This document shows, piece by piece, positions 34,391-45,975 of a stretch of DNA of 64,000 nt; position 1 is the first letter of the stretch; every line of letters starts with the position of its first letter. The DNA comes from Haemaphysalis longicornis (lineage: Eukaryota > Arthropoda > Arachnida > Ixodida > Ixodidae), in assembly GCA_013339765.2 (NCBI GenBank), contig CM023449.1, positions 118,610,957 to 118,674,956 on the forward strand, given 5' to 3'. The position numbers and the translations under genes are program-made. The notes beneath the pieces were generated by a model. That model was not told the origin of the DNA and searched no databases. It saw only the letters and a program-made list of their open reading frames with translations.

Positions 34391-37300
34391 CACTGTAAAC
34401 GCAAACTAGCCGGAAATGGAGTTTTAATCAAGTAATGTGCCCTGAAAAGTACCTATAGCAAAAAATGTACTCCCTAGGCATGACCTAAAGAAGTGGACGA
34501 ACCTCCACGGTAGTACCTTTGCCCATCCGGGTAGCAAAAGGGAGGATTTAGAACGACTTTACACCATTTGTGAGATGGCGTTCGGTTCCTTGTATACTAC
34601 CACGTCCACAATAAACGCCCTATCTGAGGTAATCATCTCAAGCGGGCGGTCGCCATGTTAGTCTTCTGTTGTCTCCGTGCACCAGCACTTCAACCGTGGC
34701 CTAATGCTAATTAGAACGAGTAAGCAGGACGCAACGGTTGCACGCAGCTACAAAACCAATACCGTACGTATACCCGTATAGGTGCTTCAACCAGCGCGAT
34801 CACAGGCAGAGAGCGCGGCCGTGTTGTCTCAATCTGTTTATTTTGGCGATAGGTGGTGTCAAACTCTGCTGCTAACGAAGAGGCAGTTCTCGCCGTTGCA
34901 AACAATTGCAACGTTCATCTGCTTCGCTTGCTTGCGCATACATAGACGATTTAAATTCCCGTGCCAGCGCGCCAACGCACCCGACTGAAGCGACTCAACT
35001 TGCCCTGGCGGCACGACTGGCTGCCCGGATGTGTATACAACGACGCAGCACGGCCAGTGACTCGGCGCGGCCGGAGCTTCAAGCCTCGCCTTGGGCCGTC
35101 GTTTTTTCTTATTTGTGAAGGACTAGTAGTGCCATTTGGTGGAAAGATTTTCATGTGCCCCTGTCACACGAGGAACGGCCGCAAACAGCATTTGGATACG
35201 GCGACAGGTGTGGACAGCTCGCTGGTAAGTGGTCTTTCATCAGTCGATGCGTTTGTCAAACGTTTGGATAGGGTTAACAGCGAAGTACCCGGGTACCCGT
35301 GCCGCTGACCGCTCGTACGCGCACGGGCAAAGAAAAAAGCGCACACTCGTATTATTTTACTTGTTTGTGGGTTTTGGGGTATGCGTTCGCATTCTTTTGT
35401 AGGCTGGTTTGTAACAGGGCATTCGAGGTAAAATCGTTTGTCGCGCGCGGCGTCGTTTCGAAGCAACGTGACGGTTACTTCGTGCTGGCGAAAATCAGCG
35501 CAGTCAGACGGAAGCGGTAAGGAAGGTAGAGAGGTCGGGGAAGAGGGCGCTAATATATAAAAGAAAGCGTAATGCAAGACGAGAAATATAACACAACCCG
35601 CCTGCATTTCTCCGAACTTCAGGACAGAGCCGCACACGGGTACGTTGTCACAAACTCGAGCGTACGACGTCTAAAAGTACCGTATATTTTTTTTTGCATT
35701 TTTCAACGTGACCTGAGCCACTTATCTTCTCATTGCCGCGCATGGAGACCTGATTGTGACCCTGTGTTTGAGCGCACAGCCATCCTTTTGCGACATAAGA
35801 ACCAGTAAACGCGAGAAATTGTAGAAGCCAGCCACATCAGAAAAGCTGGTTCCGAATGTGTCAGTCATCCCTCTATCGCCCTGATTAATCGAGAAGTCGC
35901 ATATTTAGACGCACATTGAGCGCTATTTCGGTGCTTCTGGGAATGCGTGTTGGGGGTGGGAGGGGGGTCTTAATCCATGTATGATGCGGTTAGCTTTGCT
36001 GATTTTTCGCCTTTCGTGCGCCTCAAAGTTCGTTTTGTGGTTTTGTTGTTACGCTTTTTTAGTATTTTCGGCTGAGTGCGCCGAGAACTGTGACGCATTG
36101 GGGGCGCGGCAATTGGGCGCTTGGGCATATAAAGCTTTGAATTGTGCAATAATAAACTAGTTGCGAGTGTGCGCTTGTGCCGTCTTCATGTATTCTTGTC
36201 CTCGTTAATTTGCGCGCAGTTTATTTTTCGCAATGCATAATTACCAACTCGCAACCCTTTTACAGATCCTATACTCCGTAAAAATAAGTTGCCTGTCCTT
36301 TTAGGTACGGCAAAATCTCGCGCAGCGCATCATTCTGCCAGGGGGTCGTATCCTAATGTCAATGCACACACTATGAAAGCAGCTTGCACTTAATGCGTCA
36401 CATTGTCTGCTGATAAGCATTTTAGATTCGCCCCTCTCATCATCATTCACTTCGTGGAGATGGCGGGATTTTCTTTCATAGCTTGTTGTCACTGCAGTAT
36501 TTAATAGCAGAATCAGTCCTACAAATCACAGAAACGGTTCGTTTCACGTTACACACTAACACACTTTGCACCACACGGAGGAACAATCGGTTGCAGTGAT
36601 GAGGCATAAGGGTAACTTGTTGATAAAGGGTCATTGAAGGCAACCAGCAAGTTGATTTCAAACGGAAGTCGGACCTCCGCATAGCCATTTCAGCATTGAT
36701 TTAGTGCCAAGATGCCTTAAGTGCTGAGAAATCGCTGTTCAACTGCTCATCAAGCGTGACGCAAACAGTATACAAGCAACTGAATACAACATTACCACGT
36801 ACCAAGCAGTTTGGTCAGTTCCGGTCAAATCGCTCATGCTTCCCCAAACTCCCCTGTCATTTGCCGTTCGAGACCACTAAGCAAAATGTTTCTCCATTGG
36901 ACCTGTGATCAGTATTTACGCTTCACTGAAGAAGAACATTGGCCTTTTGAGGCCTCGCAAGTTTTGGCGTCGAACGATTTTCTCATGCGTAGCTCGCATG
37001 CTCCCTTGGAAAGCGGTACTGCAACCCCAAGTATGGACGAGTAGCACCATCCAGCGGCAGCCAAGAAAGAAGTTGTGCGCGTCAGGCCACTTAAGCCCTT
37101 CCGGTGAAAACGTGTTTTTGCTAGTTTCAACCTTATTTTAAAAAAAAATGCCAGGTGTAAGAGGGGTATAATAGTGTTCCCCGTGAGCTAATCTATCAAC
37201 CTAGAGAGACTTGCATTTTAACTTCACTGTCATTTAAAGTTGTGCTCGAGTATATTGTGCGGAAGTAATATTTTTTATTGCTGCAAAAGCCACGATGGTT

Positions 37301-39465
37301 AATGTACTGGCACTTGGTTTTATGAAGCCTTTGCATTCCGAATTTAAGTACTGAAATTCGCAGGGAACCTGGCATAACAATTTTATTACTGTGCCGAATT
37401 ATTAAGTTCGTTTAACCATAGTGTCTGTTTTGAATTTTACATGTGGGGCATTTTTTTTTCTTTTTTGCTTTTTCAGGTAGATGTTCCTTTGACTCCCTGC
37501 CAGCATTCCGCGAAAGGGGAAATTAGCCTCCGCATCGATGGCCAGAGTGTCTTGACTGCATCATCTTTACTGGGAGGACTGTGTAGTCTGTTTGCATCGT
37601 TCTGGGTTTTCAACATTCAATATCCCAAGAAGGCACACAGAGCTCTAACGTTTGTGGAACATGCCTTTTTGGACCTTGCCAGCACCAAACCACGTGTGAA
37701 GGATTTAGAACTAATTAACTTTTATCGCATCAATATCCCTCACCAATATTTTATTTGTTTTCAATCCTGTAATCATTGGATAGTAGTTTAAAGAATTTCG
37801 TATTATGTTTCTGACGTTTTCTTTTTTTTTTTACTGAACAGGGGATATTTGATGGGCCCTTCTGTATGCTGATAATACAGCTATCTTTTAGTGAAGCAAT
37901 AATATTAACCAACTAATATAACTTGAAACAATTATCTAAATAATGTTGGCAACTGGTGTCAAATGAATCAACTCAAAATTATCGGAAAAACACGAATTAC
38001 ATGGCTTTTTCTTCTCACTCTGAAGAAGCTGTCGCGATACCACCCATTCTGTTCTATATACTTGCAATTAACCCCTCAGACTGGGTCACTTTTCTTGGCG
38101 CATTTGTGTCTTTATCAAAACGCACTGGTATTTTCCGCAGCATATTTCTCGTTCTTTATATTACTCATTTATCCATAGCCATCTCATTGCTGTCTGTCTC
38201 CTACATCATTTATCTCTTGTGCCTTTACCATCTACAAAATGCTCGTTACCTTTCAATATCAAATCGTTACACAGCTCTCGCACATTTCACCACCAATTGA
38301 AAAAAAATTTGTTGTTGTAAACCACTGCAATCATTTTTTTTCACTTTGTGTACTGAGTACTGATGCGTACTGATAAGTACTCACGCGTTCTCAATCCTCT
38401 AGTATTATATAATGATGTCACTTACCATGCCGTTGTGTTTGTGCCTATATGTTTTCGCGTATTTCCAGTTCTTGTAGTAATATTGTTTCTACAGTTTGTT
38501 CAACTAGCACACAGATCGCTCATTTCACCAACTGAAATTTTTTTGTTGTTGTAAACCACTGCAACCATTTTTTTCACTTTGTGTACTGAGTGCTGATGCG
38601 TTCTGATAAGTTCTGATAAGTACTGACGCGTTCTTGATCCGCTATTATTATATAATGATTTCACTTACCATGTGGTTGTGTTTGCGCCTATCTTTGTTTT
38701 TCGCGTATTTCCAGTTCTTGTAGTAATATTAATTCTACGGTTTGTTCAACTAGCATTCTATTGCTGTTTTCCATTCCTAACTGGCGTGTTTTTAGCAATT
38801 TACCATTTTTGCTTTCTTATAGGAGGTCGCCCTAAGTTTTTATTTCGGAGCCTCCTTGTGTACACCATATACCATGTAAACTTGTATGCGAAAGTTCGTT
38901 TGAAATAAACCTGAAACCGAGCAAAACCGTGTGAAATCAGTACTCCCGCAGGGAACTAGAAACTCTCCCTTGTGGCCTTGAAAAAACTCCTTTCGGAAGG
39001 CCTACAAAACCGCCCCAGCTTTGCAAAACTCCATTCAAAAGAAATATATGCTTCCCTTGAACCTCCTAAAAACTCCCCTCGCGAGGCCTACAAAACGTAA
39101 AACTCCATGCAAAAGAAGTAAATGCTTCCCTTGAACCTCCTCAAAACGCCCCTAAAATAACATAAGTACTTCCCAAGGGAGCCATAATAAGCTCCTATTC
39201 AACCGCCTAAAAAGTCCATAAACATCACTTAAAAACGCCTTGAGGAAGTAAAGAATACTCCATTTTGATCTCCTTAAATTCTCCCTAACATTTCTTAACA
39301 CTCCCTAACTACCTCCTTTCTATCACCTAAAAACACCCTGTTTTGAGGAGGTAAACAAAACCTCCCTGTTCCATGTAGTAAAAAAACTCCTACAAGGAGG
39401 ATCACTAGAGGACAGGCGAAAAAGAACCTCTAGGGAGTATATGGGTGGAAAAAAAGTTTAGAGTG
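34391..39465 (+). mobile_element. DNA transposon, left palindrome arm
   Basis: A 5075-bp unit. The outer end reads CACTGTAAACGCAAACTAGC and the inner end is the complement of CACTCTAAACTTTTTTTCCA, so the two ends share a CACTSTAAAC terminus in inverted orientation. TA precedes it (34389-34390). The last 550 bases before the inner end are built of short, repeated CTCCCT/CCTCC phrases, as in the subterminal binding sites of some DNA transposons. A probable last exon lies at 37477-37791. A TATA-like CATATAAAG and an AATAAA occur near 36125-36155. The superfamily is unknown: TA targets suggest a Tc1/mariner-like cut, but no such transposase is visible. Confidence 0.8.
37477..37791 (+). CDS. Probable last exon of the transposon gene
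   Basis: A long pyrimidine run ending TTTTTCAG (37464-37476) is a strong splice acceptor. The frame continues VDVPLTPCQHSAKGEISL, then a block around FASFWVFNIQYPKKAHRALT and FVEHAFLDLASTK, to a TAA at 37789-37791. I recall a similar C-terminal block (aromatic residues, F-N-x-x-Y, then F-x-E/Q-x-x-F) in uncharacterised mobile-element proteins annotated as SAMD3-like in fish and arthropods; this is from memory. Upstream exons could not be found with confidence. The copy in the right arm is frame-broken. Confidence 0.5.
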   Translation, partial: VDVPLTPCQHSAKGEISLRIDGQSVLTASSLLGGLCSLFASFWVFNIQYPKKAHRALTFVEHAFLDLASTKPRVKDLELINFYRINIPHQYFICFQSCNHWIVV

Positions 39466-39530
39466 CACTCTAAACTTTTTTTCCATATGGGTGGAAAAAA
39501 AGTTTAGAGTGCACTCTAAACTTTTTTTCC
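39439..39530. repeat. Duplicated palindromic core
   Basis: A 46-base unit, ATATGGGTGGAAAAAAAGTT then TAGAGTGCACTCTAAAC and TTTTTTTCC, occurs twice in tandem (39439-39484, 39485-39530). Each contains the perfect inverted repeat centred on GAGTG|CACTC, that is, two transposon ends touching with no spacer. The arms continue outward on both sides in complementary fashion. Confidence 0.95.
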
Positions 39531-42500
39531 ACCCATATACTCCCTAGAGGTTCTTTTTCGCCTGTCCTCTAGTGATCCTCCTTGTAGGAGTTTTTTTTAC
39601 TACATGGAACAGGGAGGTTTTGTTTACCTCCTCAAAACAGGGTGTTTTTAGGTGATAGAAAGGAGGTAGTTAGGGAGTGTTAGAAATGTTAGGGAGAATT
39701 TAAGGAGATCAAATGGAGTATTCTTTACTTCCTCAAGGCGTTTTTAAGTGATGTTTATGGACTTTTTAGGCGGTTGAATAGGAGCTTATTATGGCTCCCT
39801 TGGGAAGTACTTATGTTATTTTAGGGGCGTTTTGAGGAGGTTCAAGGGAAGCATTTACTTCTTTTGCATGGAGTTTTACGTTTTGTAGGCCTCGCGAGGG
39901 GAGTTTTTAGGAGGTTCAAGGGAAGCATATATTTCTTTTGAATGGAGTTTTGCAAAGCTGGGGCGGTTTGTAGGCCTTCCGAAAGGAGTTTTTTCAAGGT
40001 CACAAGGGAGAGTTTCTAGTTCCCTGCGGGAGTACTGATTTCACACGGTTTTGCTCGGTTTCAGGTTTATTTCAAACGAACTTTCGCATACAAGTTTACA
40101 TGGTATATGGTGTACACAAGGAGGCTCCGAAATAAAAACTTAGGGCGACCTCCTATAAGAAAGCAAAAAATGGTAAATTGCTTAAAAACACGCCAGTTAG
40201 GAATGGAAGACAGCAATAGAATGCTAGTTGAACAAACCGTAGAATTAATATTACTACAAGAACTGGAAATACGCGAAAAACAAAGATAGGCGCAAACACA
40301 ACCACATGGTTAAGTGAAATCATTATATAATAATAACGGATCAAGAACGCGTCAGTCCTTATCATAACTTATCAGAACGCATCAGCACTCAGTACACAAA
40401 GTGAAAAAAATGGTTGCAGTGGTTTACAACAAAAAAATTTCAGTTGGTGAAATGAGCGATCTGTGTGCTAGTTGAACAAACTGTAGAAACAATATTACTA
40501 CAAGAACTGGAAATACGCGAAAAACATATATGCACAAACACAACGGCATGGTAAGTGACATCATTATATAATACTAGAGGATTGAGAACGCGTGAGTACT
40601 TATCAGTACGCATCAGTACTCAGTACACAAAGTGAAAAAAATGATTGCAGTGGTTTACAACAACAAAATTTTTTTCAATTGGTGGTGAAATGTGCGAGAG
40701 CTGTGTAACGATTTGATATTGAAAGGTAACGAGCATTTTGTAGATGGTAAAGGCACAAGAGATAAATGATTGTAGGAGACAGACAGCAATGAGATGGCTA
40801 TGGATAAATGAGTAATATAAAGAACGAGAAATATGCTGCGGAAAATACCAGTGCGTTTTGATAAAGACACAAATGCGCCAAGAAAAGTGACCCAGTCTGA
40901 GGGGTTAATTGCAAGTATATAGAACAGAATGGGTGGTATCGCGACAGCTTCTTCAGAGTGAGAAGAAAAAGCCATGTAATTCGTGTTTTTCCGATAATTT
41001 TGAGTGATTCATTTGACACCAGTTGCCAACATTATTTAGATAATTGTTTCAAGTTATATTAGTTGGTTAATATTATTGCTTCACTAAAAGATAGCTGGTA
41101 TTATCAGCATACAGAAGGGCCCATCAAATATCCCCTGTTCAGTAAAAAAAAAAAAAAAAACGTCAGAAACATAATACGAAAATTCTTTAAACTACTAATC
41201 CAATATTACAGGATTGAAAACAAATAAAATATTGGTGAGGGATATTGATGTGATAAAAGTTAATTAGTTCTAAATCCTTCAACGTGGTTTGGTGCTGGCA
41301 AGGTCCAAAAAGGCATGTTCCACAAACGTTAGAGCTCTGTGTGCCTTCTTGGGATATTGAATGTTGAAACCCAGAACGATGCAAACAGACTACACAGTCC
41401 TCCCAGTAAAGATGATGCAGTCAAGACACTCTGGCCATCCGATGCGGAGGCTAATTTCCCCTTTCGCGGAATGCAGGCAGGGAGTCAAAGGAACATCTAC
41501 CTGAAAAAGCAAAAAAGAAAAAAAATGCCCCACATGTAAAATTCAAAACAGACACTATGGTTAAACGAACTTAATAATTCGGCACAGTAATAAAATTGTT
41601 ATGCCAGGTTCCCTGCGAATTTCAGTACTTAAATTCGGAATGCAAAGGCTTCATAAAACCAAGTGCCAGTACATTAACCATCGTGGCTTTTGCAGCAATA
41701 AAAAGATATTACTTCCGCACAATATACTCGAGCACAACTTTAAATGACAGTGAAGTTAAAATGCAAGTCTCTCTAGGTTGATAGATTAGCTCACGGGGAA
41801 CACTATTATACCCCTCTTACACCTGGCATTTTTTTAAAATAAGGTTGAAACTAGCAAAAACACGTTTTCACCGGAAGGGCTTAAGTGGCCTGACGCGCAC
41901 AACTTCTTTCTTGGCTGCCGCTGGATGGTGCTACTCGTCCATACTTGGGGTTGCAGTACGCTTTCCAAGGGAGCATGCGAGCTACGCATATGAAAATCGT
42001 TCGACGCCAAAACTTGCGAGGCCTCAAAAGCCAATGTTCTTCTTCAGTGAAGCGGAAATACTGATCACAGGTCCAATGGAGAAACATTTTGCTTAGTGGT
42101 CTCGAACGGCAAATGACAGGGGAGTTTGGGGAAGCAATGAGCGATTTGACCGGAACTGACCAAACTGCTTGGTACGTGGTAATGTTGTATTCAGTTGCTT
42201 GTATACTGTTTGCGTCACGCTTGATGAGCAGTTTTTGAACAGCGATTTCTCAGCACTTAAGGCATCTTGGCACTAAATCAATGCTGAAATGGCTATGCGG
42301 AGGTACCGACTTCCGTTTGAAATCAACTTGCTGGTTGCCTTCAATGACCCTTTATCAACAAGTTACCCTTATGCCTCATCACTGCAACCGATTGTTCCTC
42401 CGTGTGGTGCAAAGTGTGTTAGTGTGTAACGTGAAACGAACCCGTTTCTGTGATTTGTAGGACTGATTCTGCTATAAATACTGCAGTGACAACAAGCTAT

Positions 42501-44581
42501 GAAAGAAATCCCGCCATCTCCACGAAGTGAATGATGATGAGAGGGGCGAATCTAAAATGCTTATCAGCAGACAATGTGACGCATTAAGTGCAAGCTGCTT
42601 TCATAGTGTGTGCATTGACATTAGGATACGACCCCCTGGCAGAATGATGCGCTGCGCGAGATTTTGCCGTACCTAAAAGGACAGGCAACTTATTTTACGG
42701 AGTATAGGATCTGTAAAAGGGTTTGCGAAGTTGGTAATTATGCATTGCGAAAAATAAACTGCGCGCAAATTAACGAGGACAAGAATACATGAAGACGGCA
42801 CAAGCGCACACTCGCAACTAGTTTATTATTGCACACATTCAAAGCTTTATATGCCCAAGCGCCCAATTGCCGCGCCCCAATGCGTCACAGTTCTCGGCGC
42901 ACTCAGCCGAAAATACTAAAAAACCCGTAACAACAAAACCACAAAACGAACTTTGAGGCGCACGAAAGGCGAAAAATCAGCAAAGCTAACCGCATCATAC
43001 ATGGATTAAGACCCCCCTCCCCACCCCCAACACGCATTCCCAGAAGCACCGAAATAGCGCTCAATGTTGCGTCTAAATATGCGACTTCTCGATTAATCAG
43101 GGCGATAGAGGGATGACTGACACATTCGGAACCAGCTTTCTGATGTGGCTGGCTTCTACAATTTCTCGCGTTTACTGGTTCTTATGTCGCAAAAGGATGG
43201 CTGTGCGCTCAAACACAGGTCACAATCAGGTCTCCATGCGCGGCAATGAGAAGATAAGTGGCTCAGGTCACGTTGAAAAATGCAAAAAAAAATATACGGT
43301 ACTTTTAGACGTCGTACGCTCGAGTTTGTGACAACGTACCCGTGTGCGGCTCTGTCCTGAAGTTCGGAGAAATGCAGGAGGGTTGTGTTATATTTCTCGT
43401 CTTGCCTTACGCTTTCCTTTATATATTAGCGCCCTCTTCCCCGACCTCTCTACCTTCCTTACCGCTTCCGTCTGACTGCGCTGATTTTCGCCAGCACGAA
43501 GTAACCGGCACGTTGCTTTGAAACGACGCGCGCGCGACAAACGATTTTACCTCGAATGCCCTGTTACAAACCAGCCTACAAAGAATGCGAACGCATACCC
43601 CAAAACCCACAAACAAGTAAATAATACGAGTGTGCGCTTTTTTCTTTGCCCGTGCGCGTACGAGCGGTGAGCGGCACGGGTACCCGGGTACTTCGCTGTT
43701 AACCCTATCCAAACGTTTGACAAACGCATCGACTGATGAAAGACCACTTACCAGCGAGCTGTCCACACCTGTCGCCGTATCCAAATGCTGTTTGCGGCCG
43801 TTCCTCGTGTGACAGGGGCACATGAAAATCTTTCCACCAATGGCACTACTAGTCCTTCACAAATAAGAAAAAACGACGGCCCAAGGCGAGGCTTGAAGCT
43901 CCGGCCGCGCCGAGTCAACCGGCCGTGCTGCGTCGTTGTATACACATCCGGGCAGCCAGTCGTGCCGCCAGGGCAAGTTGAGTCGCGGCAGTCGGGTGCG
44001 TTGGCGCGCTGGCACGGGAATTTAAATCGTCTATGTATGCGCAAGCAAGGCGAAGCAGAATGAACGTTGCAATTGTTTGCAACGGCGAGACTGCCTCTTC
44101 GTTAGCAGCAGAGTTTGACACCACCTATCGCCAAAATAAACAGATTGAGACAACACGGCCGCGCTCTCTGCCTGTGATCGCGCTGGTTGAAGCATCTATA
44201 CGGGTATACGTACGGTATGGTTTTGTAGCTGCGTGCAACCGTTGCGTCCTGCTTACTCGTTCTAATTAGCATTAGGCCACGGTTGAAGTGCTGGTGCACG
44301 GAGACAACAGAAGACTAACATGGCGACCGCCGCTTGAGATGATTACCTCAGATAGGGCGTTATTGTGGACGTGGTAGTATACAAGGAACCGAACGCCATC
44401 TCACAAATGGTGTAAAGTCGTTCTAAATCCTCCCTTTTGCTACCCGGATGGGCAAAGGTACTACCGTGGAGGTCGTCCACTTCTTTAGATCATGCCTAGG
44501 GAGTACATTTTTGCTATAGGTACTTTTCAGGGCACATTACTTGATTAAAACTCCATTTCCGGCTAGTTTGCGTTTACAGTG
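39512..44581 (-). mobile_element. DNA transposon, right palindrome arm
   Basis: A 5070-bp reverse complement of 34391-39465, with CACTCTAAAC at its inner end and CAGTG followed by TA at 44582-44583. Over the 500 bases nearest the centre I counted about five differences, four of them one-base indels in homopolymers. Elsewhere the arms differ by scattered one-base indels and a few substitutions, roughly 1-2 percent. The two arms are thus either very recent copies or the same molecule with unequal base accuracy. Confidence 0.85.
41180..41500 (-). pseudogene. Right-arm copy of the last exon
   Basis: Reverse complement of 37477-37791 with the same acceptor (CTTTTTCAG, ending 41501). Three one-base indels relative to the left copy (in GCATCGGATGG, GGGTTTCAAC and CCACGTTGAAGG) break the frame. 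All are of the insertion/deletion kind, so either this copy is dead or the base calls here are poorer than in the left arm. Confidence 0.75.
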
Positions 44582-44590
44582 TAGTGCCAT

Positions 44591-44607
44591 CGTCGGGGGT
44601 GGGAGTA
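44591..44607 (+). promoter_or_regulatory. Polypurine tract
   Basis: CGTCGGGGGTGGGAGTA directly precedes the 3' LTR, the position where plus-strand DNA synthesis starts in LTR elements. It is all that remains of the element between the palindrome and the 3' LTR. Confidence 0.7.
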
Positions 44608-44734
44608 TGTTGCGGAATTATGGAAGAAAAGGAAGACGGCCGCATACTACCATCACGATGAGGGAAGAGAAAGAAGGGAATAAACCTCGGTTCGGCTCAG
44701 CCATGGCCTCGCGTCTGCGTCCCGTTCCATAACA
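44608..44734 (+). mobile_element. 3' LTR, 127 bp
   Basis: Same length and orientation as 32896-33022, with about four to six substitutions (for example AAGAAAAGG against AAGGAGAAG). AATAAA lies at 44679-44684. It is followed by the CATGC duplication at 44735-44739. LTR identity in the mid-90s percent implies that insertion is not very recent. Confidence 0.88.
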
Positions 44735-44739
44735 CATGC

Positions 44740-45975
44740 AACAACCGGTGTAACATGGTCCTGAGCCTGCCTACATGATGGGGACTTTGGCCGCGTACAA
44801 GATGGCCGGATATTCCACGGCGTCGGAGACATGTGCCCTCAAGAAGAGGACACGATGTCACGCTCTCCAGGGCTCCAATTTCCTTCCCGTAGCAGTACGT
44901 TTTTACTGCCACCGGGGACCAATGGCTGTGCCGTTTTTTAGGATGACCCCGGGGTAGCGTGTGATGGCTTCCTTCGATAGATAACTCCGTGTAGTTGTGG
45001 TTTTGGTGAGCCATTCACGCATTCCATGCTCCCTATTAGTTCAGGATATTGACATGAACCCCGCGAATGGACAAAATGATTCAGCTCGTGCAAGTTCTTT
45101 TGCGTGTCTTCTCGGTGAGCTCGCAGAGGCAACGTCGTCCAAAACAGGAGAAGACCTTTAGCTCATCATCGCCAAAAACTAAGCCTTTGGTACACTTGGA
45201 CCGCCATTGTCATCCTCAAATTTGTTCTAATGCAATTCGAAGAGAACCGGGGCATGGGGAAGCCCTACCTGACCGACCTTCTGACCGTTAATGTACGGCC
45301 CCACCTCCCCGTTCATGGTGACGCTGTTGGTGATTTTTATTTACTCCGCCATTTCATCACCCAGCTTAAACTGACTGAAGAGCACGAACAGACAGGCGTG
45401 GGCTACCTGGCAGAAGGCCTTTCTAAGCTGGACTTTAGGACAGCTAAGGGGTGAATGCAATACTCTGCCACCCCACATGCGGTTTGCATGCGGTGCAGGT
45501 TGATGTTGATGGAGCGTCCCCTAAACCCACATTTCAGGTGACGGCCCACCACACTTTCTCAGGGCTGTCTCAACACGTCGGACATAAATGCGGGCCAGGA
45601 ATTTGTAGTTCTTGTGGAGGAGGACCAAATTACTGTTCCACATTGAGAGTGGCAGCAGTTTTGGTTTTGGTGTTTTTAAAGACTGCCGCCAATCCATGGC
45701 TAATATCCTCGCAGTTTACCGGATAGAAATCAGAAGCTGTGCCACCAGGCAACGGTGATTTATTCTTTGAGAGTTTCTTAGTCGCATGCTTGACCACTTC
45801 TACCGATATCGGTTCGTTTCTTGTGGCCTTTATGTCCTCTGGAACCGTTGACAGAAATCGCCTATGACTTCTGGTGAAGGAACGTGAAGAAGAAAGGGTG
45901 GGTAAAACAGCCTTGCGAAGCACTCGCTGAAGGCAGTTGTCCTCTCCGCACTCCCACTAGGAAAACGACCAGAGT
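44740..45975 (-). pseudogene. Tx1-like LINE, RT domain
   Basis: Minus-strand RT linker and palm in the expected order: FSECFARLFYPP (45950), KKLSKNKSPLPGGTASDFYP (45770, from the usual K-S-P-G-P-D-G), NYKFLARIYVRRVETAL (45605), an eroded K-A-F-D block as QLRKAFCQVAH, FSQFKLGDEMAE, NGEVGPYINGQ, then YPGVILKNGTAIGP (44960) and TMLHRLLHV up to the LTR insertion. The catalytic Y-A-D-D is not visible. The sequence resumes at 32890. The palm/thumb order resembles Tx1/L1-type LINEs as I remember them in ticks. Many stops. Confidence 0.7.

Noticed and set aside
34391..34400. RAG/Transib-type recombination signal
   Set aside because: CACTGTA is only loosely like the CAC-A-TG heptamer, and the flanks show a 2-base TA, not the 5-base duplication of Transib elements.
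34391..44581. Palindrome as a simple missed-adapter read artefact
   Set aside because: Such an artefact should not turn exactly at transposon ends, nor be followed by the correct polypurine tract, 3' LTR and CATGC copy. Not fully excluded, given the homopolymer indels.
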